From Pseudomonadota bacterium (GTDB taxonomy: Bacteria > Pseudomonadota > Alphaproteobacteria > Caulobacterales > Caulobacteraceae): a DNA stretch of 37,601 nt. The notes under the pieces are model-generated. The model was given only the letters and a program-made list of their open reading frames with translations. It made no database searches and was not told where the DNA came from. Made by a program: the position numbers and the translations under genes. Shown here piece by piece: positions 7,370 through 15,297 of this stretch (within the stretch, counting starts at the first letter, position 1; each line of letters begins with the position of its first letter). The stretch lies in contig JAEYAO010000012.1 of assembly GCA_023456105.1 (NCBI GenBank), forward strand, positions 1 through 37,601, in the 5' to 3' direction.

Positions 7370-7398
7370 AGCGCCGGTCGCAGGGCCGGCGCTTTTTG
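7370..7398 (+). terminator. Rho-independent terminator of rpmE
   Basis: An 8-bp stem AGCGCCGG (7370-7377) pairs with CCGGCGCT (7386-7393) and is followed by a T-run (7393-7397). It lies 40 bases after the rpmE stop codon. Confidence 0.88.
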
Positions 7399-7406
7399 TT
7401 TGTCCG

Positions 7407-7431
7407 GAACGTCACTATTAAACGGACGTTC
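7407..7431. promoter_or_regulatory. Inverted repeat upstream of the L,D-transpeptidase
   Basis: GAACGTC (7407-7413) and GACGTTC (7425-7431) are exact complements around an AT-rich 11-base centre, about 60 bases before the transpeptidase start. It could be an operator. No regulator is implied by the neighbours. Confidence 0.3.
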
Positions 7432-7489
7432 GATCCTGCGGGGGCTTCCCGCACGGCGGACGCCGAATCGTTGATCCAGAGCGTTGAGA

Positions 7490-9055
7490 ATGAACAGACG
7501 GGAATTGGCCTTGGGCGCCGCATCGACGGCCATGGCCTTCGCCTCCGCCGCGACCGCCCAGCAGCCTGGATACGCCCAGCGCGATCCGCGCGCGACCGCC
7601 TTCTTCAACAGCTTCAACGACCAGATCGCACGTCTGCCGCAAGAGCAGCAAGGCGACGTGCGCGCCTTCTACGAGGCCAACGGCTGGCGTCCGGTCTGGA
7701 ACGCCGAGCGCCTGCGCGCGCTGAACGCCGTCGCCGCCCGCGGCGAGCGGCACGGTCTGGCGCCCGGCGACTTCTTCGACTTCGTGGGTCTGGCCGCCGA
7801 TCCCGGCTCGGCCGAGCTGCGCACCACCGCCGCCGCCCTGCTCTACGCGCGCGTGCTCGCCGAAGGCCGCGTCCGCCCCGAAACGGTGGAAGAGCTTTGG
7901 GAGATGCGGAAGAACCGGGTGGATCTGCCCGGCGGCATGACCGGGGCCATGGCGAGCAACCGCCTGCTGGACTGGTTCGAAGGCCTGGCGCCCACGGACA
8001 TCGGTTATCAGAACCTGTCCGCCGGCTACATCCGCTATCGCCGCCTCATGGCCGACGGCGGCTGGCCCGCCTTTGCGCAAGGCGCGACCATCGAGCCGGG
8101 CATGAGCGACCGGCGCGTCCCCGCTCTGATCGCCCGCCTCACCGCCGAAGGCGACCTGACGCAGGAGGCCGGCGCGCGTCTGAAGGCGCAGGGACTGGTC
8201 TACGGCTCCGAGCTGCAGAACGCGGTGAAGGGCTTCCAAGCGCGTCACGGCCTGGGCGCCGACGGTCGCATCGGCGCGGGCACGCAACGGTCGCTGTCGG
8301 CCTCGGCCCAGGATCGCGCCCGCCAGATCGCTCTGAACCTCGAGCGTCGCCGCTGGCTGAAGCGCGAGGTCGCGCCCGAGCGGATCGAGGTCAACACCGC
8401 CGCCGCCATCATGGTCTACTGGAAGGACGGCAAGCCCGTTCACTCCAACCGCGTGGTGGTCGGAACGGCCGACAACCAGACCCCCAGCCTGGAGAAGCCC
8501 TTCGCCTCCGTGGTCGCCAATCCGCCGTGGTATGTGCCGGCCGGGATCGCCCGCCGCGAGATCCTGCCCAAGGGTCCCGGCTATCTCGCCGCCAACGACA
8601 TGTTCGTGCGCGACGGCACGGTGATCCAGCGCGCCGGCCCCAAGTCGGCGCTCGGCTATGTCAAGTTCGAGCTGCAGGACAGCTACGCCATCTTCCTGCA
8701 CGACACGCCGTCCAAGGCGGCCTTCAACCTCGCCATGCGCCAGCGCAGCCACGGCTGCGTGCGGGTGCAGAATGCGGTCGAGTTCGCGCGCCTGCTGCTG
8801 TCGCCCGATCCGACCAAGCTGGGCGAGTTCGACGCCGCTCAGGACAGCCGCGAGACGACCCGCGTCACCACCGGCCGCGACGTCACCGTGCGCCTGCTCT
8901 ACTGGACCGCCTTTGTCGACGGCCAGGGCCGCGTCGCCTTCCGCGAAGACGTCTATGGCCGCGACGACAAGCTCGCCCAGGCGCTCGGCATCGCCGTCAG
9001 CCTGCCCAAGCCGGTCGACGACGGCCAGCGCGACGTCAACGACGTCGGACCGTAG
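7490..9055 (+). CDS. L,D-transpeptidase, YcbB/LdtD type
   Basis: Periplasmic enzyme that forms 3-3 peptidoglycan cross-links. The N-terminus (MNRRELALGAA) is a signal peptide with a twin-arginine-like RR, and likely cleavage follows ATA at about residue 23. A scaffold region follows (about 30-235). Next is a peptidoglycan-binding domain (about 238-270, QNAVKGFQARHGLGADGRIG). The YkuD catalytic domain (about 298-440) contains His404 (HDTPSK) and the SHGCVR motif with nucleophile Cys423. At 521 residues it has the length of LdtD-like proteins. ATG 7490 is preferred to the TTG two codons upstream. It stands alone and is convergent with rcdA, with 15 bases between the stops. Confidence 0.92.
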   Translation: MNRRELALGAASTAMAFASAATAQQPGYAQRDPRATAFFNSFNDQIARLPQEQQGDVRAFYEANGWRPVWNAERLRALNAVAARGERHGLAPGDFFDFVGLAADPGSAELRTTAAALLYARVLAEGRVRPETVEELWEMRKNRVDLPGGMTGAMASNRLLDWFEGLAPTDIGYQNLSAGYIRYRRLMADGGWPAFAQGATIEPGMSDRRVPALIARLTAEGDLTQEAGARLKAQGLVYGSELQNAVKGFQARHGLGADGRIGAGTQRSLSASAQDRARQIALNLERRRWLKREVAPERIEVNTAAAIMVYWKDGKPVHSNRVVVGTADNQTPSLEKPFASVVANPPWYVPAGIARREILPKGPGYLAANDMFVRDGTVIQRAGPKSALGYVKFELQDSYAIFLHDTPSKAAFNLAMRQRSHGCVRVQNAVEFARLLLSPDPTKLGEFDAAQDSRETTRVTTGRDVTVRLLYWTAFVDGQGRVAFREDVYGRDDKLAQALGIAVSLPKPVDDGQRDVNDVGP

Positions 9056-9070
9056 GGCGGCTTCCTCGCC

Positions 9071-9592
9071 CTAGCGGCCGAACGCGGCCTGCAGCCGGTC
9101 CATCTGCGTCAGCACCGGGTTGGCGGCGGGCGGCTCGTCCTCGCCCAGATACATGCGCCGGTCCAGGTAGACCGTGCGCTCGAACAGCTTGTCGGCCCGC
9201 ACCAGATATTCGACCAGAGCGATGGGCAGCTCGGCGTGGCTGGGCTCGCGTTCGATCTTGCGTTCGTTGAGGCGATAGCGGGGCTCGCCGGCCGCTTCCG
9301 GCGTCATGTCGCCTTCACGCACCGCGCGCTGCACCAGCAGCCAGGAGGCGATCTGCATCAGCCGGGTGGTCAGCCGCATGCTCTCGGCCGCATAGGCCAG
9401 CGCCGCCGCTCGCGACAGCATCTTGGATTCCCGCCGCCCGTCGCCGTCCAGATAGGCGGCGGTCTCCTCGACCAGCTCCATGCCTTCGCGAAAGGTGCGG
9501 TCGAACAGCTCGGAGCGGGCGAAGTCGCGCACGGCGGCGGCGCGGTCGGTGCGGCCCTGGGTCGTCCCGGCGGTGAGTTCAGGCATCATCAT
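9071..9592 (-). CDS. rcdA: RcdA / DUF1465 family cell-cycle adaptor
   Basis: In Caulobacter, RcdA works with CpdR and PopA to deliver CtrA and other substrates to ClpXP. The 173-residue helical protein carries the DUF1465 core: FREGMELVEETAAYLDG, SKMLSRAAALAYAAESMRLTTRLMQIASWLLVQRAV, and a region ending in KLFERTVYLDRRM. The acidic, disordered C-terminus is typical. Three consecutive ATG codons (9592, 9589, 9586) begin the frame and no clear Shine-Dalgarno picks one, so the start is uncertain by two codons. It lies downstream of a DUF1192 gene on the same strand. The assignment is from remembered family features. Confidence 0.85.
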   Translation of the reverse strand: MMMPELTAGTTQGRTDRAAAVRDFARSELFDRTFREGMELVEETAAYLDGDGRRESKMLSRAAALAYAAESMRLTTRLMQIASWLLVQRAVREGDMTPEAAGEPRYRLNERKIEREPSHAELPIALVEYLVRADKLFERTVYLDRRMYLGEDEPPAANPVLTQMDRLQAAFGR

Positions 9593-9682
9593 GGGCTGTG
9601 CGCGCGTCCGTACCAACTTCGGCGTCCTGCGACGCCCGGCTCCCCAAGCCTGCAACCGTCATGCCACGGATCGCGCCCGGCG

Positions 9683-9907
9683 TCATGAGTCCGCTTGTGG
9701 AGAACCGCCGAAGCTGAACAGGGCGTCGGCCGCGCTTTTCTGCGATTGCTTGCGGGCGATGGAGGCTTGCGCCCGCTCTATCTCCGCCTCCAGCGCCTGG
9801 ATACGGCTGCGCAACGCCTCGACCGACAGCGGGTCCAGATCCTCGCGGCCCAGCGCCGTCAGGGCCTCGCCCGCCCGCACGCGAGGTTCGGATTCGTCAA
9901 AGATCAT
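9683..9907 (-). CDS. DUF1192 family small coiled-coil protein
   Basis: The 74-residue protein begins MIFDESEPRV. It has a conserved segment DLDPLSVEALRSRIQALEAEIERAQASIARKQ, then SAADALF near the end. This pattern matches the alphaproteobacterial DUF1192 family, whose function is unknown. The central heptads predict a coiled coil. It lies 90 bases upstream of rcdA on the same strand and is divergent from the quinone oxidoreductase gene. Confidence 0.85.
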   Translation of the reverse strand: MIFDESEPRVRAGEALTALGREDLDPLSVEALRSRIQALEAEIERAQASIARKQSQKSAADALFSFGGSPQADS

Positions 9908-9974
9908 GGCCGCCTCCGCATCGAACGCCTATTTCAACGCGCCAGCGACAGCGATTGCAAGAGAAGGGCCGACC

Positions 9975-10946
9975 ATGCGCGTAATCGAAATCGAGGGCGG
10001 CTCAGGCCCCGCCGAGGCCCTGCGGGTCGTGCAGCGCCCCGACCTGACGCCCGGCGCCGGCGAGATCCTGATCCGGGTGCGCGCCGCCGGGATCAACCGG
10101 CCTGACCTGCTGCAGCGCAAGGGGGCCTATCCGCCGCCGCCCGGCGCCTCCGACATCCTGGGCCTCGAGGTCGCGGGCGAGGTCGAGGCGGTGGGCGACG
10201 GAGTGGCGCGCTGGCGCACCGGCGATCGGGTCTGCGCCCTGCTGGGCGGCGGCGGCTACGCCGACCTGGCGGTGGTGGACGCCCGGCACGCCTTGCCGAT
10301 CCCTGACGGCCTCGACTTCGCCCAGGCCGCGGTGCTGCCTGAGACGATCTTCACCGTCTTCGCCAATGTGTTCGAGGCCGGCGGCCTCAAGGCCGACGAG
10401 ACCCTGCTGATCCACGGCGCCACCAGCGGCATCGGCGTGACCGCCGTCCAGATGGCCAAGGCGGCGGGCGCCAAGGTCATCGCCACCTCCCGCGGGGCGA
10501 AAAAGGCCGAAGCGGCCCGCGCGCTCGGCGCAGACGTCAGCCTGGACGCCACCGCCGGCGACCTGTCCGAAGCGATCGCCCAGGCCGGCGGCGCCGACGT
10601 GGTGCTGGACATGGTGGGCCGGGACTACGCCGAACTGAACCTCCAGGCGCTCAGGCCCGGCGGCCGCTGGATCGTCATCGCCACCCTGACCGGCTTCGAG
10701 GCTCAGGTGGACCTGCGGCGCATCATGATGAAGCGCCTGACCCTGACCGGCTCGACGCTGCGCGCCCGCCCCGCCGACGAGAAGGCGCGCCTGGCCCAGG
10801 CGGTGGAGGCAACCGTCTGGCCTTGGGTCAGCTCCGGCGCCGTGCGCCCGCCGATCGAACGGACCTTTCCGCTGGACCAGGCCTCGGCCGCGCACGCCCT
10901 GCTGGAGGGGGGCGACCACGTCGGCAAGATCGTGCTGATCCCCTGA
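9975..10946 (+). CDS. NAD(P)H-quinone oxidoreductase, PIG3/Qor-type zinc-free MDR
   Basis: This member of the medium-chain dehydrogenase/reductase superfamily is expected to reduce quinones or enones with NADPH. The 323-residue protein has a GroES-like N-terminal domain (about 1-125; RAAGINRPDLLQRKG, LGLEVAGEVEAVG) and lacks the Cys ligands of zinc enzymes. A Rossmann domain follows with HGATSGIGVTAVQMAKAAGA. The C-terminal GDHVGKIVL motif is typical of the PIG3 group. GAGAAGGG lies seven bases before ATG 9975. The in-frame extension further upstream overlaps the divergent DUF1192 gene and is not credible. Confidence 0.9.
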   Translation: MRVIEIEGGSGPAEALRVVQRPDLTPGAGEILIRVRAAGINRPDLLQRKGAYPPPPGASDILGLEVAGEVEAVGDGVARWRTGDRVCALLGGGGYADLAVVDARHALPIPDGLDFAQAAVLPETIFTVFANVFEAGGLKADETLLIHGATSGIGVTAVQMAKAAGAKVIATSRGAKKAEAARALGADVSLDATAGDLSEAIAQAGGADVVLDMVGRDYAELNLQALRPGGRWIVIATLTGFEAQVDLRRIMMKRLTLTGSTLRARPADEKARLAQAVEATVWPWVSSGAVRPPIERTFPLDQASAAHALLEGGDHVGKIVLIP

Positions 10947-10984
10947 GGCGGGGCTCCGACACCGTTTCTTTTCCCAAGGAATGC

Positions 10985-10992
10985 GCTTATAT
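10985..10992 (+). promoter_or_regulatory. Candidate -10 element for trcR
   Basis: GCTTATAT resembles the Caulobacter -10 pattern GCTANAWC and lies just upstream of the structured leader. No convincing -35 element is visible 10-14 bases before it, so this is tentative. Confidence 0.25.
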
Positions 10993-11001
10993 CTCGATCA
11001 T

Positions 11002-11046
11002 CAGCGCCCGGTCGAAAGGCCGGGCGCCGTTGTATTCAACGCCCGG
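11002..11046 (+). promoter_or_regulatory. Leader of trcR with two mutually exclusive GC-rich pairings
   Basis: A 10-bp stem (11004-11013 with 11018-11027) closes a GAAA tetraloop. The 7-base sequence CGCCCGG occurs in the upstream arm (11005-11011) and again at 11040-11046. Both copies can pair with the single CCGGGCG at 11020-11026. A small GTTG/CAAC stem (11029-11040) lies between. Two alternative folds are therefore possible in the 5' untranslated region, 34 bases before the trcR start. This matches no riboswitch class I recognise. Confidence 0.45.
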
Positions 11047-11080
11047 CAAGCACACGGGCAGTTCACGGGACGAACGCGCC

Positions 11081-11755
11081 ATGAGCGACATTCTGATGCC
11101 CAAGGCCACTGCGGTCTGGCTCGTCGACAACACCTCCCTGACCTTTGACCAGATCGCCGACTTCTGCGGCCTGCACCCGCTGGAGGTGCGCGGCATCGCC
11201 GACGGCGACGTGTCGCGCGACATCCGCGGCGTCGATCCGATCACCGGCGGCCAGCTGACCCGCGAGGAGTTGGACAAGGCCGAGGCGAACGAAGGCTATC
11301 GCATGAAGGCGGTGGTCAGCCGCCACGCCGAACTGCTGAAGTCCAACAAGCCTGCGCCGAAGTACACGCCGGTGTCGCGCCGCCAGGACCGCCCGGACGC
11401 CATTGCGTGGTTCGTGCGCAACCACCCGGAAGTCACGGACGCCCAGATCGCCAAGCTCTTGGGCACCACCAAGTCCACCATCGAGAGCGTACGCAACCGC
11501 ACCCATTGGAACAGCGCCAACATCAAGCCGGTCGATCCCGTGACCCTGGGCCTGGTGGGCCAGCTGGCTCTGGACGACCTCGTGCGCAAGGCGGCCGACA
11601 AGAAGGCCAAGGACGACGCCAAGAACGGCGGCGCCTCGCTGCAGCCGCTGCAGCCGCTGGATTCGGAGCCGCAGGAGCCCGAGTTCGTGCCGGAGGCGCG
11701 CGAGCGTCCCTCGGCCGAGCCGACCGCCGAGTCCGTGTTCGGCCGCCGCGACTGA
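11081..11755 (+). CDS. trcR: TrcR / DUF1013 family cell-cycle transcriptional regulator
   Basis: The 224-residue protein matches DUF1013, now described in Alphaproteobacteria as the RNA-polymerase-associated cell-cycle regulator TrcR. It starts with the conserved LMPKATAVWLVDNTSLTFDQIADFCGLHPLEV, which reads as a helix-turn-helix-like segment. A second HTH-like segment is AWFVRNHPEVTDAQIAKLLGTTKSTIESVRNRTHWN (about 106-140). A Lys-rich linker and a low-complexity Gln/Pro/Glu tail follow. The start at ATG 11081 fits the family; the ribosome-binding sequence is weak (GGGA). It is transcribed behind a structured leader and followed by a strong hairpin. Confidence 0.88.
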   Translation: MSDILMPKATAVWLVDNTSLTFDQIADFCGLHPLEVRGIADGDVSRDIRGVDPITGGQLTREELDKAEANEGYRMKAVVSRHAELLKSNKPAPKYTPVSRRQDRPDAIAWFVRNHPEVTDAQIAKLLGTTKSTIESVRNRTHWNSANIKPVDPVTLGLVGQLALDDLVRKAADKKAKDDAKNGGASLQPLQPLDSEPQEPEFVPEARERPSAEPTAESVFGRRD

Positions 11756-11779
11756 GGTCTTCGGGATACGCCAAGGAAA

Positions 11780-11807
11780 ACGGCCCCGGGAGCGATCCCG
11801 GGGCCGT
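11780..11807. terminator. Bidirectional terminator between trcR and a DUF465 gene
   Basis: A perfect 12-bp stem (11780-11791 with 11796-11807) closes a GCGA loop. On the minus strand it is followed by TTTTCC, so it is a good intrinsic terminator for the DUF465 gene. On the plus strand it lies 24 bases after trcR but lacks a clear T-run. Confidence 0.8.
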
Positions 11808-11833
11808 CGTCATGTCTGGCGTTGCGCGACCGG

Positions 11834-12007
11834 TCAGGGCGTTCGCTGCTCGAGACTGGAGATCTCCTCCTTCAGCCTGAGCTTCCTCTGCTTGAGTTCC
11901 CTGAGGTGCAGCGAGTCCACGGACGGGCTTTGACGCTCCCGCTGGATGGCAGCATCCAGCGTGCGGTGACGGTTACCCAATTCGCGAATACGAGCCTCGA
12001 TGGTCAT
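11834..12007 (-). CDS. DUF465 (YdcH-like) small protein, copy 1
   Basis: The 57-residue protein has the DUF465 pattern: MTIEARIRELGNRHRTLDAAIQRE at the start, then LHLRELKQRKLRLKEEISSLE. It should form a short helical hairpin; the function of the family is unknown. GGAGG lies eight bases before ATG 12007, which decides this start over a longer in-frame extension. A second DUF465 gene is found 1.2 kb away on the opposite strand. Divergent from ubiX. Confidence 0.88.
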   Translation of the reverse strand: MTIEARIRELGNRHRTLDAAIQRERQSPSVDSLHLRELKQRKLRLKEEISSLEQRTP

Positions 12008-12123
12008 GGCTTGCGCCTCCATGTCTAAGGGACCACTACAGTGAGCGCCCGGTTCGGCGGACTGTGTAGTCACAAATCCGTGACGTTCCGCCTGGCCGGA
12101 CATCCAGGAGGCTGAACCCCGAA

Positions 12124-12738
12124 ATGGGTCATGATGTGAACGGAGCCGTAGGCGCGACGCCGCGCCGCATGGTGGTCGGCGTCTCCGGCGCTTCGGGCGT
12201 TGTCTACGGCGTGCGGACGCTGGATGCCTTGAAGGCGCTGGGCGTCGAAAGCCATCTGGTGGTCACGCGCGCGGCATTGCTGACCCTGTCGCAGGAAACG
12301 GATTTGACGCCCGACGATCTCCTGGGCCGGGCCGATGTGGTCCACCGCCTGGCCGACGTGGGCGCCAGCATCGCCTCCGGCTCTTTCCGCACCCTGGGCA
12401 TGATCGTCGCGCCTTGCTCGGTTCGCACCATGAGCGAGATCGCGACCGGCGTGACCTCCACCCTTCTGACCCGCGCCGCCGACGTGACGCTGAAGGAGCG
12501 GCGTCCCTTGGTGCTGATGGTGCGAGAGACGCCGCTTCATCTTGGACACCTGCGCACCCTGACCGCCTTGGCCGAGATGGGCGCGGTCATCGCCCCGCCC
12601 CTGCCCGCCATGTACGCCCGCCCCGCCTCGATCGAGGAGATGGTGGATCAGTCTGTCGGCCGCGCGCTGGACCTGTTCGGCCTGGACTGGGCCGCAGTGC
12701 GGCGCTGGGACGGGTTGAAGGGAGCGGCCGACGCATGA
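12124..12738 (+). CDS. ubiX: Flavin prenyltransferase UbiX
   Basis: UbiX makes prenylated FMN, the cofactor of the UbiD decarboxylase in ubiquinone synthesis. The 204-residue flavoprotein shows the FMN-binding GVSGASG (19-25), the CSVRTMSEIATG segment, and RETPLHLGHLRTL, which carries the conserved Arg/Glu and prenyl-site residues. A short N-terminal extension (about 14 residues) precedes the family start. The stop overlaps the next gene by ATGA, indicating translational coupling. No ubiD is present in the window. Confidence 0.95.
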   Translation: MGHDVNGAVGATPRRMVVGVSGASGVVYGVRTLDALKALGVESHLVVTRAALLTLSQETDLTPDDLLGRADVVHRLADVGASIASGSFRTLGMIVAPCSVRTMSEIATGVTSTLLTRAADVTLKERRPLVLMVRETPLHLGHLRTLTALAEMGAVIAPPLPAMYARPASIEEMVDQSVGRALDLFGLDWAAVRRWDGLKGAADA

Positions 12739-13199
12739 GGCTGTGGGACTGGGCCGTCGCCGCCTATGCGGCGCCTGACGTGGCCGAGGCGTGCCTGCTG
12801 CTGCAGGACCGCCACGAGCAGAACGTGCCGCTGCTTCTATGGTCCGCCTGGATCGCCGCGACCGGACGTCGCCCCGACGAGGAGACGCTGGAGGCCGCCT
12901 GCGACACCGCGCGCGCCTGGGACAGCGTGGCGGTCTCGCCCCTGCGCGCGATCCGCCGCACGCTGAAGGCGCCCATCCCCGACATCGACGATGCGCCGCG
13001 CGAGGCCATCCGCGACCGGATCAAGGCCGTCGAACTGGAAGCCGAGCGCTGGCTGCTGGAGGCGCTGGAGGCGCTGGCGCCCGAGACCGCAGGGCCGCCG
13101 CGTCCCGCCATCGACGCCCTGGTCGCCACCGCCCGCATCTGGGCGCCCGTCACGCCGCGCCCGGCCCTGATCGGCCTGGCCGACGCCCTTCCGGCCTGA
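12735..13199 (+). CDS. TIGR02444 (DUF2390) family protein
   Basis: The 154-residue protein begins MRLWDWAVAAYAAPDVAEACLLLQDRHEQNVPLLLW, which matches TIGR02444-type proteins of unknown function. The rest is helical with many Arg, Glu and Ala residues (RDRIKAVELEAERWLLEALEAL). It starts within the ubiX stop codon (ATGA overlap), so the two are translationally coupled. Confidence 0.82.
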   Translation: MRLWDWAVAAYAAPDVAEACLLLQDRHEQNVPLLLWSAWIAATGRRPDEETLEAACDTARAWDSVAVSPLRAIRRTLKAPIPDIDDAPREAIRDRIKAVELEAERWLLEALEALAPETAGPPRPAIDALVATARIWAPVTPRPALIGLADALPA

Positions 13200-13236
13200 A
13201 TCGACCTCGGCTATAGACCGGGCTCGGGGAGCGGCC

Positions 13237-13461
13237 ATGAACGACGACACGCCCAGGATCAGCGAGGAAGAAGCGGCGCTGCACGCCCGCGTTCGCCTGC
13301 TGCGTCAGGAGCATGCCGATCTGGACGCGTCCATCGAGGCGCTCGGCCAGACGCCGACGCCCGACCAGCTGCTGATCGCGCGCCTGAAGCGCAAGAAGCT
13401 GGTCTTGCGAGACGAGATCGTGAAGATCGAGGCCCGCATCCTGCCCGACATCATCGCCTGA
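13237..13461 (+). CDS. DUF465 (YdcH-like) small protein, copy 2
   Basis: The 74-residue protein has the DUF465 pattern LHARVRLLRQEHADLDASIEAL followed by IARLKRKKLVLRDEIVKIE. It is longer than copy 1 at both ends (an acidic N-terminus and a C-terminal DIIA tail). GGGGAG precedes ATG 13237. Function is unknown in the family. It follows the ubiX-TIGR02444 pair by 37 bases on the same strand and may share their transcript. Confidence 0.87.
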   Translation: MNDDTPRISEEEAALHARVRLLRQEHADLDASIEALGQTPTPDQLLIARLKRKKLVLRDEIVKIEARILPDIIA

Positions 13462-13612
13462 TCGGCGCTTGAACTGCGGCCTTTCGCCGCCGCCGCGACG
13501 CCCCAAAGCGGTCAAATAACAAGGAGATAAGCCCGGCCTCGGCCGAGCGCGTCCGCATCCATGCGGGACATCGGCCGCCTTTCGCCGCTCAAAGAGCTGG
13601 AGACGCCGCCGA

Positions 13613-14251
13613 ATGCGACGACCAACGGGCTATGCCGACCTCACGCGCCTGAAGACCTTTTTGGCCCACTCCGGCCAGACGGCCGTGCTGGGCGTGGTCG
13701 CCGTGATGGCCATGGCCGCCGCGCCTTCGGCCACCCGCAGCAGCGTCGCCGCCGAGACGCCCGATGCTGTGTCGGCGCCCGTCGCGCCTCCGATCAGGGC
13801 GATGGTGGAAAAGCCCCTTCCGGTCACGCGCACCATCGCCTTCTCCACCCCAGTCAAGGGTCATGCGATCAACTCGCCGTTTGGCCTGCGCAAGCTGGCG
13901 ATCGAGGCCAAGGCTCGGGCGCACAAGGGCGTCGACATCGCCGCACCCATGGGCACCTCGGTGTTCTCGACCAGCGAAGGCCGCGTGCTGCGCACAGGCT
14001 ATGACGCGGGCGGCTATGGCAAGTTCATCGAGGTGCGTCACCCCAATGGCCTGACCAGCCTCTATGGCCACCTCAGCCGCGTCGACGTGACCCAGGGCGA
14101 CGCCGTCGCCGCGGGCCAGCGTATCGGTCTTGTCGGCTCCACCGGCTTCTCCACGGGCCCGCACCTGCATTTCGAGGTGCGTCGCGGCGGCGCCCAAGTC
14201 GATCCCGCCAAGATCATGGGCCGCGACTTCAAGGTCGCCGCCAAGGGTTGA
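13613..14251 (+). CDS. M23 family (LytM-type) peptidoglycan endopeptidase
   Basis: The 212-residue protein has an N-terminal membrane anchor (about 21-40) and a short linker, then an M23 domain (about 80-200). The zinc site is complete: His104 and Asp108 in HKGVDIAAP, His153 in LYGHLS, and the HLHFEV motif (His184, His186). It therefore looks catalytically active rather than a degenerate LytM activator. Substrate would be peptidoglycan cross-links in the periplasm. GGAG lies before ATG 13613. It is single-gene, with 150 bases of non-coding sequence upstream. Confidence 0.9.
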   Translation: MRRPTGYADLTRLKTFLAHSGQTAVLGVVAVMAMAAAPSATRSSVAAETPDAVSAPVAPPIRAMVEKPLPVTRTIAFSTPVKGHAINSPFGLRKLAIEAKARAHKGVDIAAPMGTSVFSTSEGRVLRTGYDAGGYGKFIEVRHPNGLTSLYGHLSRVDVTQGDAVAAGQRIGLVGSTGFSTGPHLHFEVRRGGAQVDPAKIMGRDFKVAAKG

Positions 14252-14337
14252 ACCGCCCCGCCTGTATGACAGGAAATTAATCTTCCCCTTCCCTGTTGGG
14301 CGCTAGGCTTCGGCGCAAGAGACAAGGGGGAAGACGA

Positions 14338-15297
14338 ATGACGGCGGCGTTGACGCTGGAGGGCGTGAGCAAGAGCTACGGCGATTTCCAGGCCGTGCGC
14401 GATCTCGGCTTTTCGGTGCCCAAGGGCTCGATCTGCGGCTTCCTGGGCCCGAACGGGGCAGGCAAGACCTCGACCATCCGCATGATCCTGGGGCTGCAGC
14501 CCGCCAGCAGCGGCCGCATCGACATCCTGGGCGCGCCCGATGGCCGGCTGGTCCGCGACCGCATCGGCTTTCTTCCCGAGGAACGCGGCCTCTACAAGAA
14601 GATGACGCCGGTGGAGGCCATCGCCTTTTTCGGCTCGCTGAAGGGCCTGCCGCCGGCCGAGGGCAAGGCGCGCGCCCGCGACATGCTGGAGCAGCAGGGC
14701 CTCGGCGCTTCGCAAAAGAAGAAGATGAAGGACCTGTCCAAGGGCATGGCCCAGAAGGTCCAGCTGATCGCCTCGGTGGTGCATAGGCCCGAGTTCGTGA
14801 TCCTGGACGAACCCTTTTCCGGCCTCGACCCGATGAACCAGCAGGGCCTGGAGGAGATGATCCGAGGCCTCGCCGCCAACGGCGCGACCGTCCTGTTCTC
14901 CACACATGTGATGCAGCATGCCGAGCGCCTCTGCGACAAGGTCGTGCTGCTGGCGCGGGGCAGGAAGGCGTTCGAGGGCACGGTGGATCAGGCCCGCGCC
15001 ACCTCGCCGCGCTTTCTTGACCTGACCGGCGCCATCTCGCCCGATCAGGCTGCGGCCCTGCCGGGCGTCGAGGCGGTGGAGACGACCGGCGGCCACGACG
15101 GCGTCCACGACCTGCGCATTCGCCTGCGCCCCGAGGCGGCCGGCCAGGACACGCTGAAGGCCGCCTTCCTCGGCGGACTGGATGTGCGCGCCTTTGCGCT
15201 GAAGGAGCCGACGTTGCACGACGCCTTCATCAATCTGACGGGCGACCGGCCCGATGCGCCGACCACATCTGCTCGCGAATTGGAGGCGGCCCAATGA
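14338..15297 (+). CDS. ABC transporter ATP-binding protein, NatA-like
   Basis: The 319-residue ATPase has Walker A GPNGAGKTS, the Q-loop region FLPEERGLYKKMT, the signature LSKGMAQKVQL, Walker B VILDEPFSGLD and the H-loop STHVMQ. A C-terminal extension (about 215-319) matches the DUF4162-type domain found on NatA/ABC-2 ATPases. Family members export Na+, drugs or antibiotics with a membrane partner. AAGGGGGAAG precedes ATG 14338. Its stop overlaps the next gene by ATGA, so the pair is coupled. Confidence 0.93.
   Translation: MTAALTLEGVSKSYGDFQAVRDLGFSVPKGSICGFLGPNGAGKTSTIRMILGLQPASSGRIDILGAPDGRLVRDRIGFLPEERGLYKKMTPVEAIAFFGSLKGLPPAEGKARARDMLEQQGLGASQKKKMKDLSKGMAQKVQLIASVVHRPEFVILDEPFSGLDPMNQQGLEEMIRGLAANGATVLFSTHVMQHAERLCDKVVLLARGRKAFEGTVDQARATSPRFLDLTGAISPDQAAALPGVEAVETTGGHDGVHDLRIRLRPEAAGQDTLKAAFLGGLDVRAFALKEPTLHDAFINLTGDRPDAPTTSARELEAAQ

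Noticed and set aside
6526..9270. Very long plus-strand frame across the exporter, rpmE and the transpeptidase
   Set aside because: It runs antisense to, or out of frame with, three well-supported genes and has the Arg/Pro-rich composition of a high-GC shadow frame.
12063..12085. GTCAC-N6-GTGAC dyad upstream of ubiX
   Set aside because: It is the reverse of the CRP/FNR half-site order, only five bases per arm, and no conserved promoter is visible around it.
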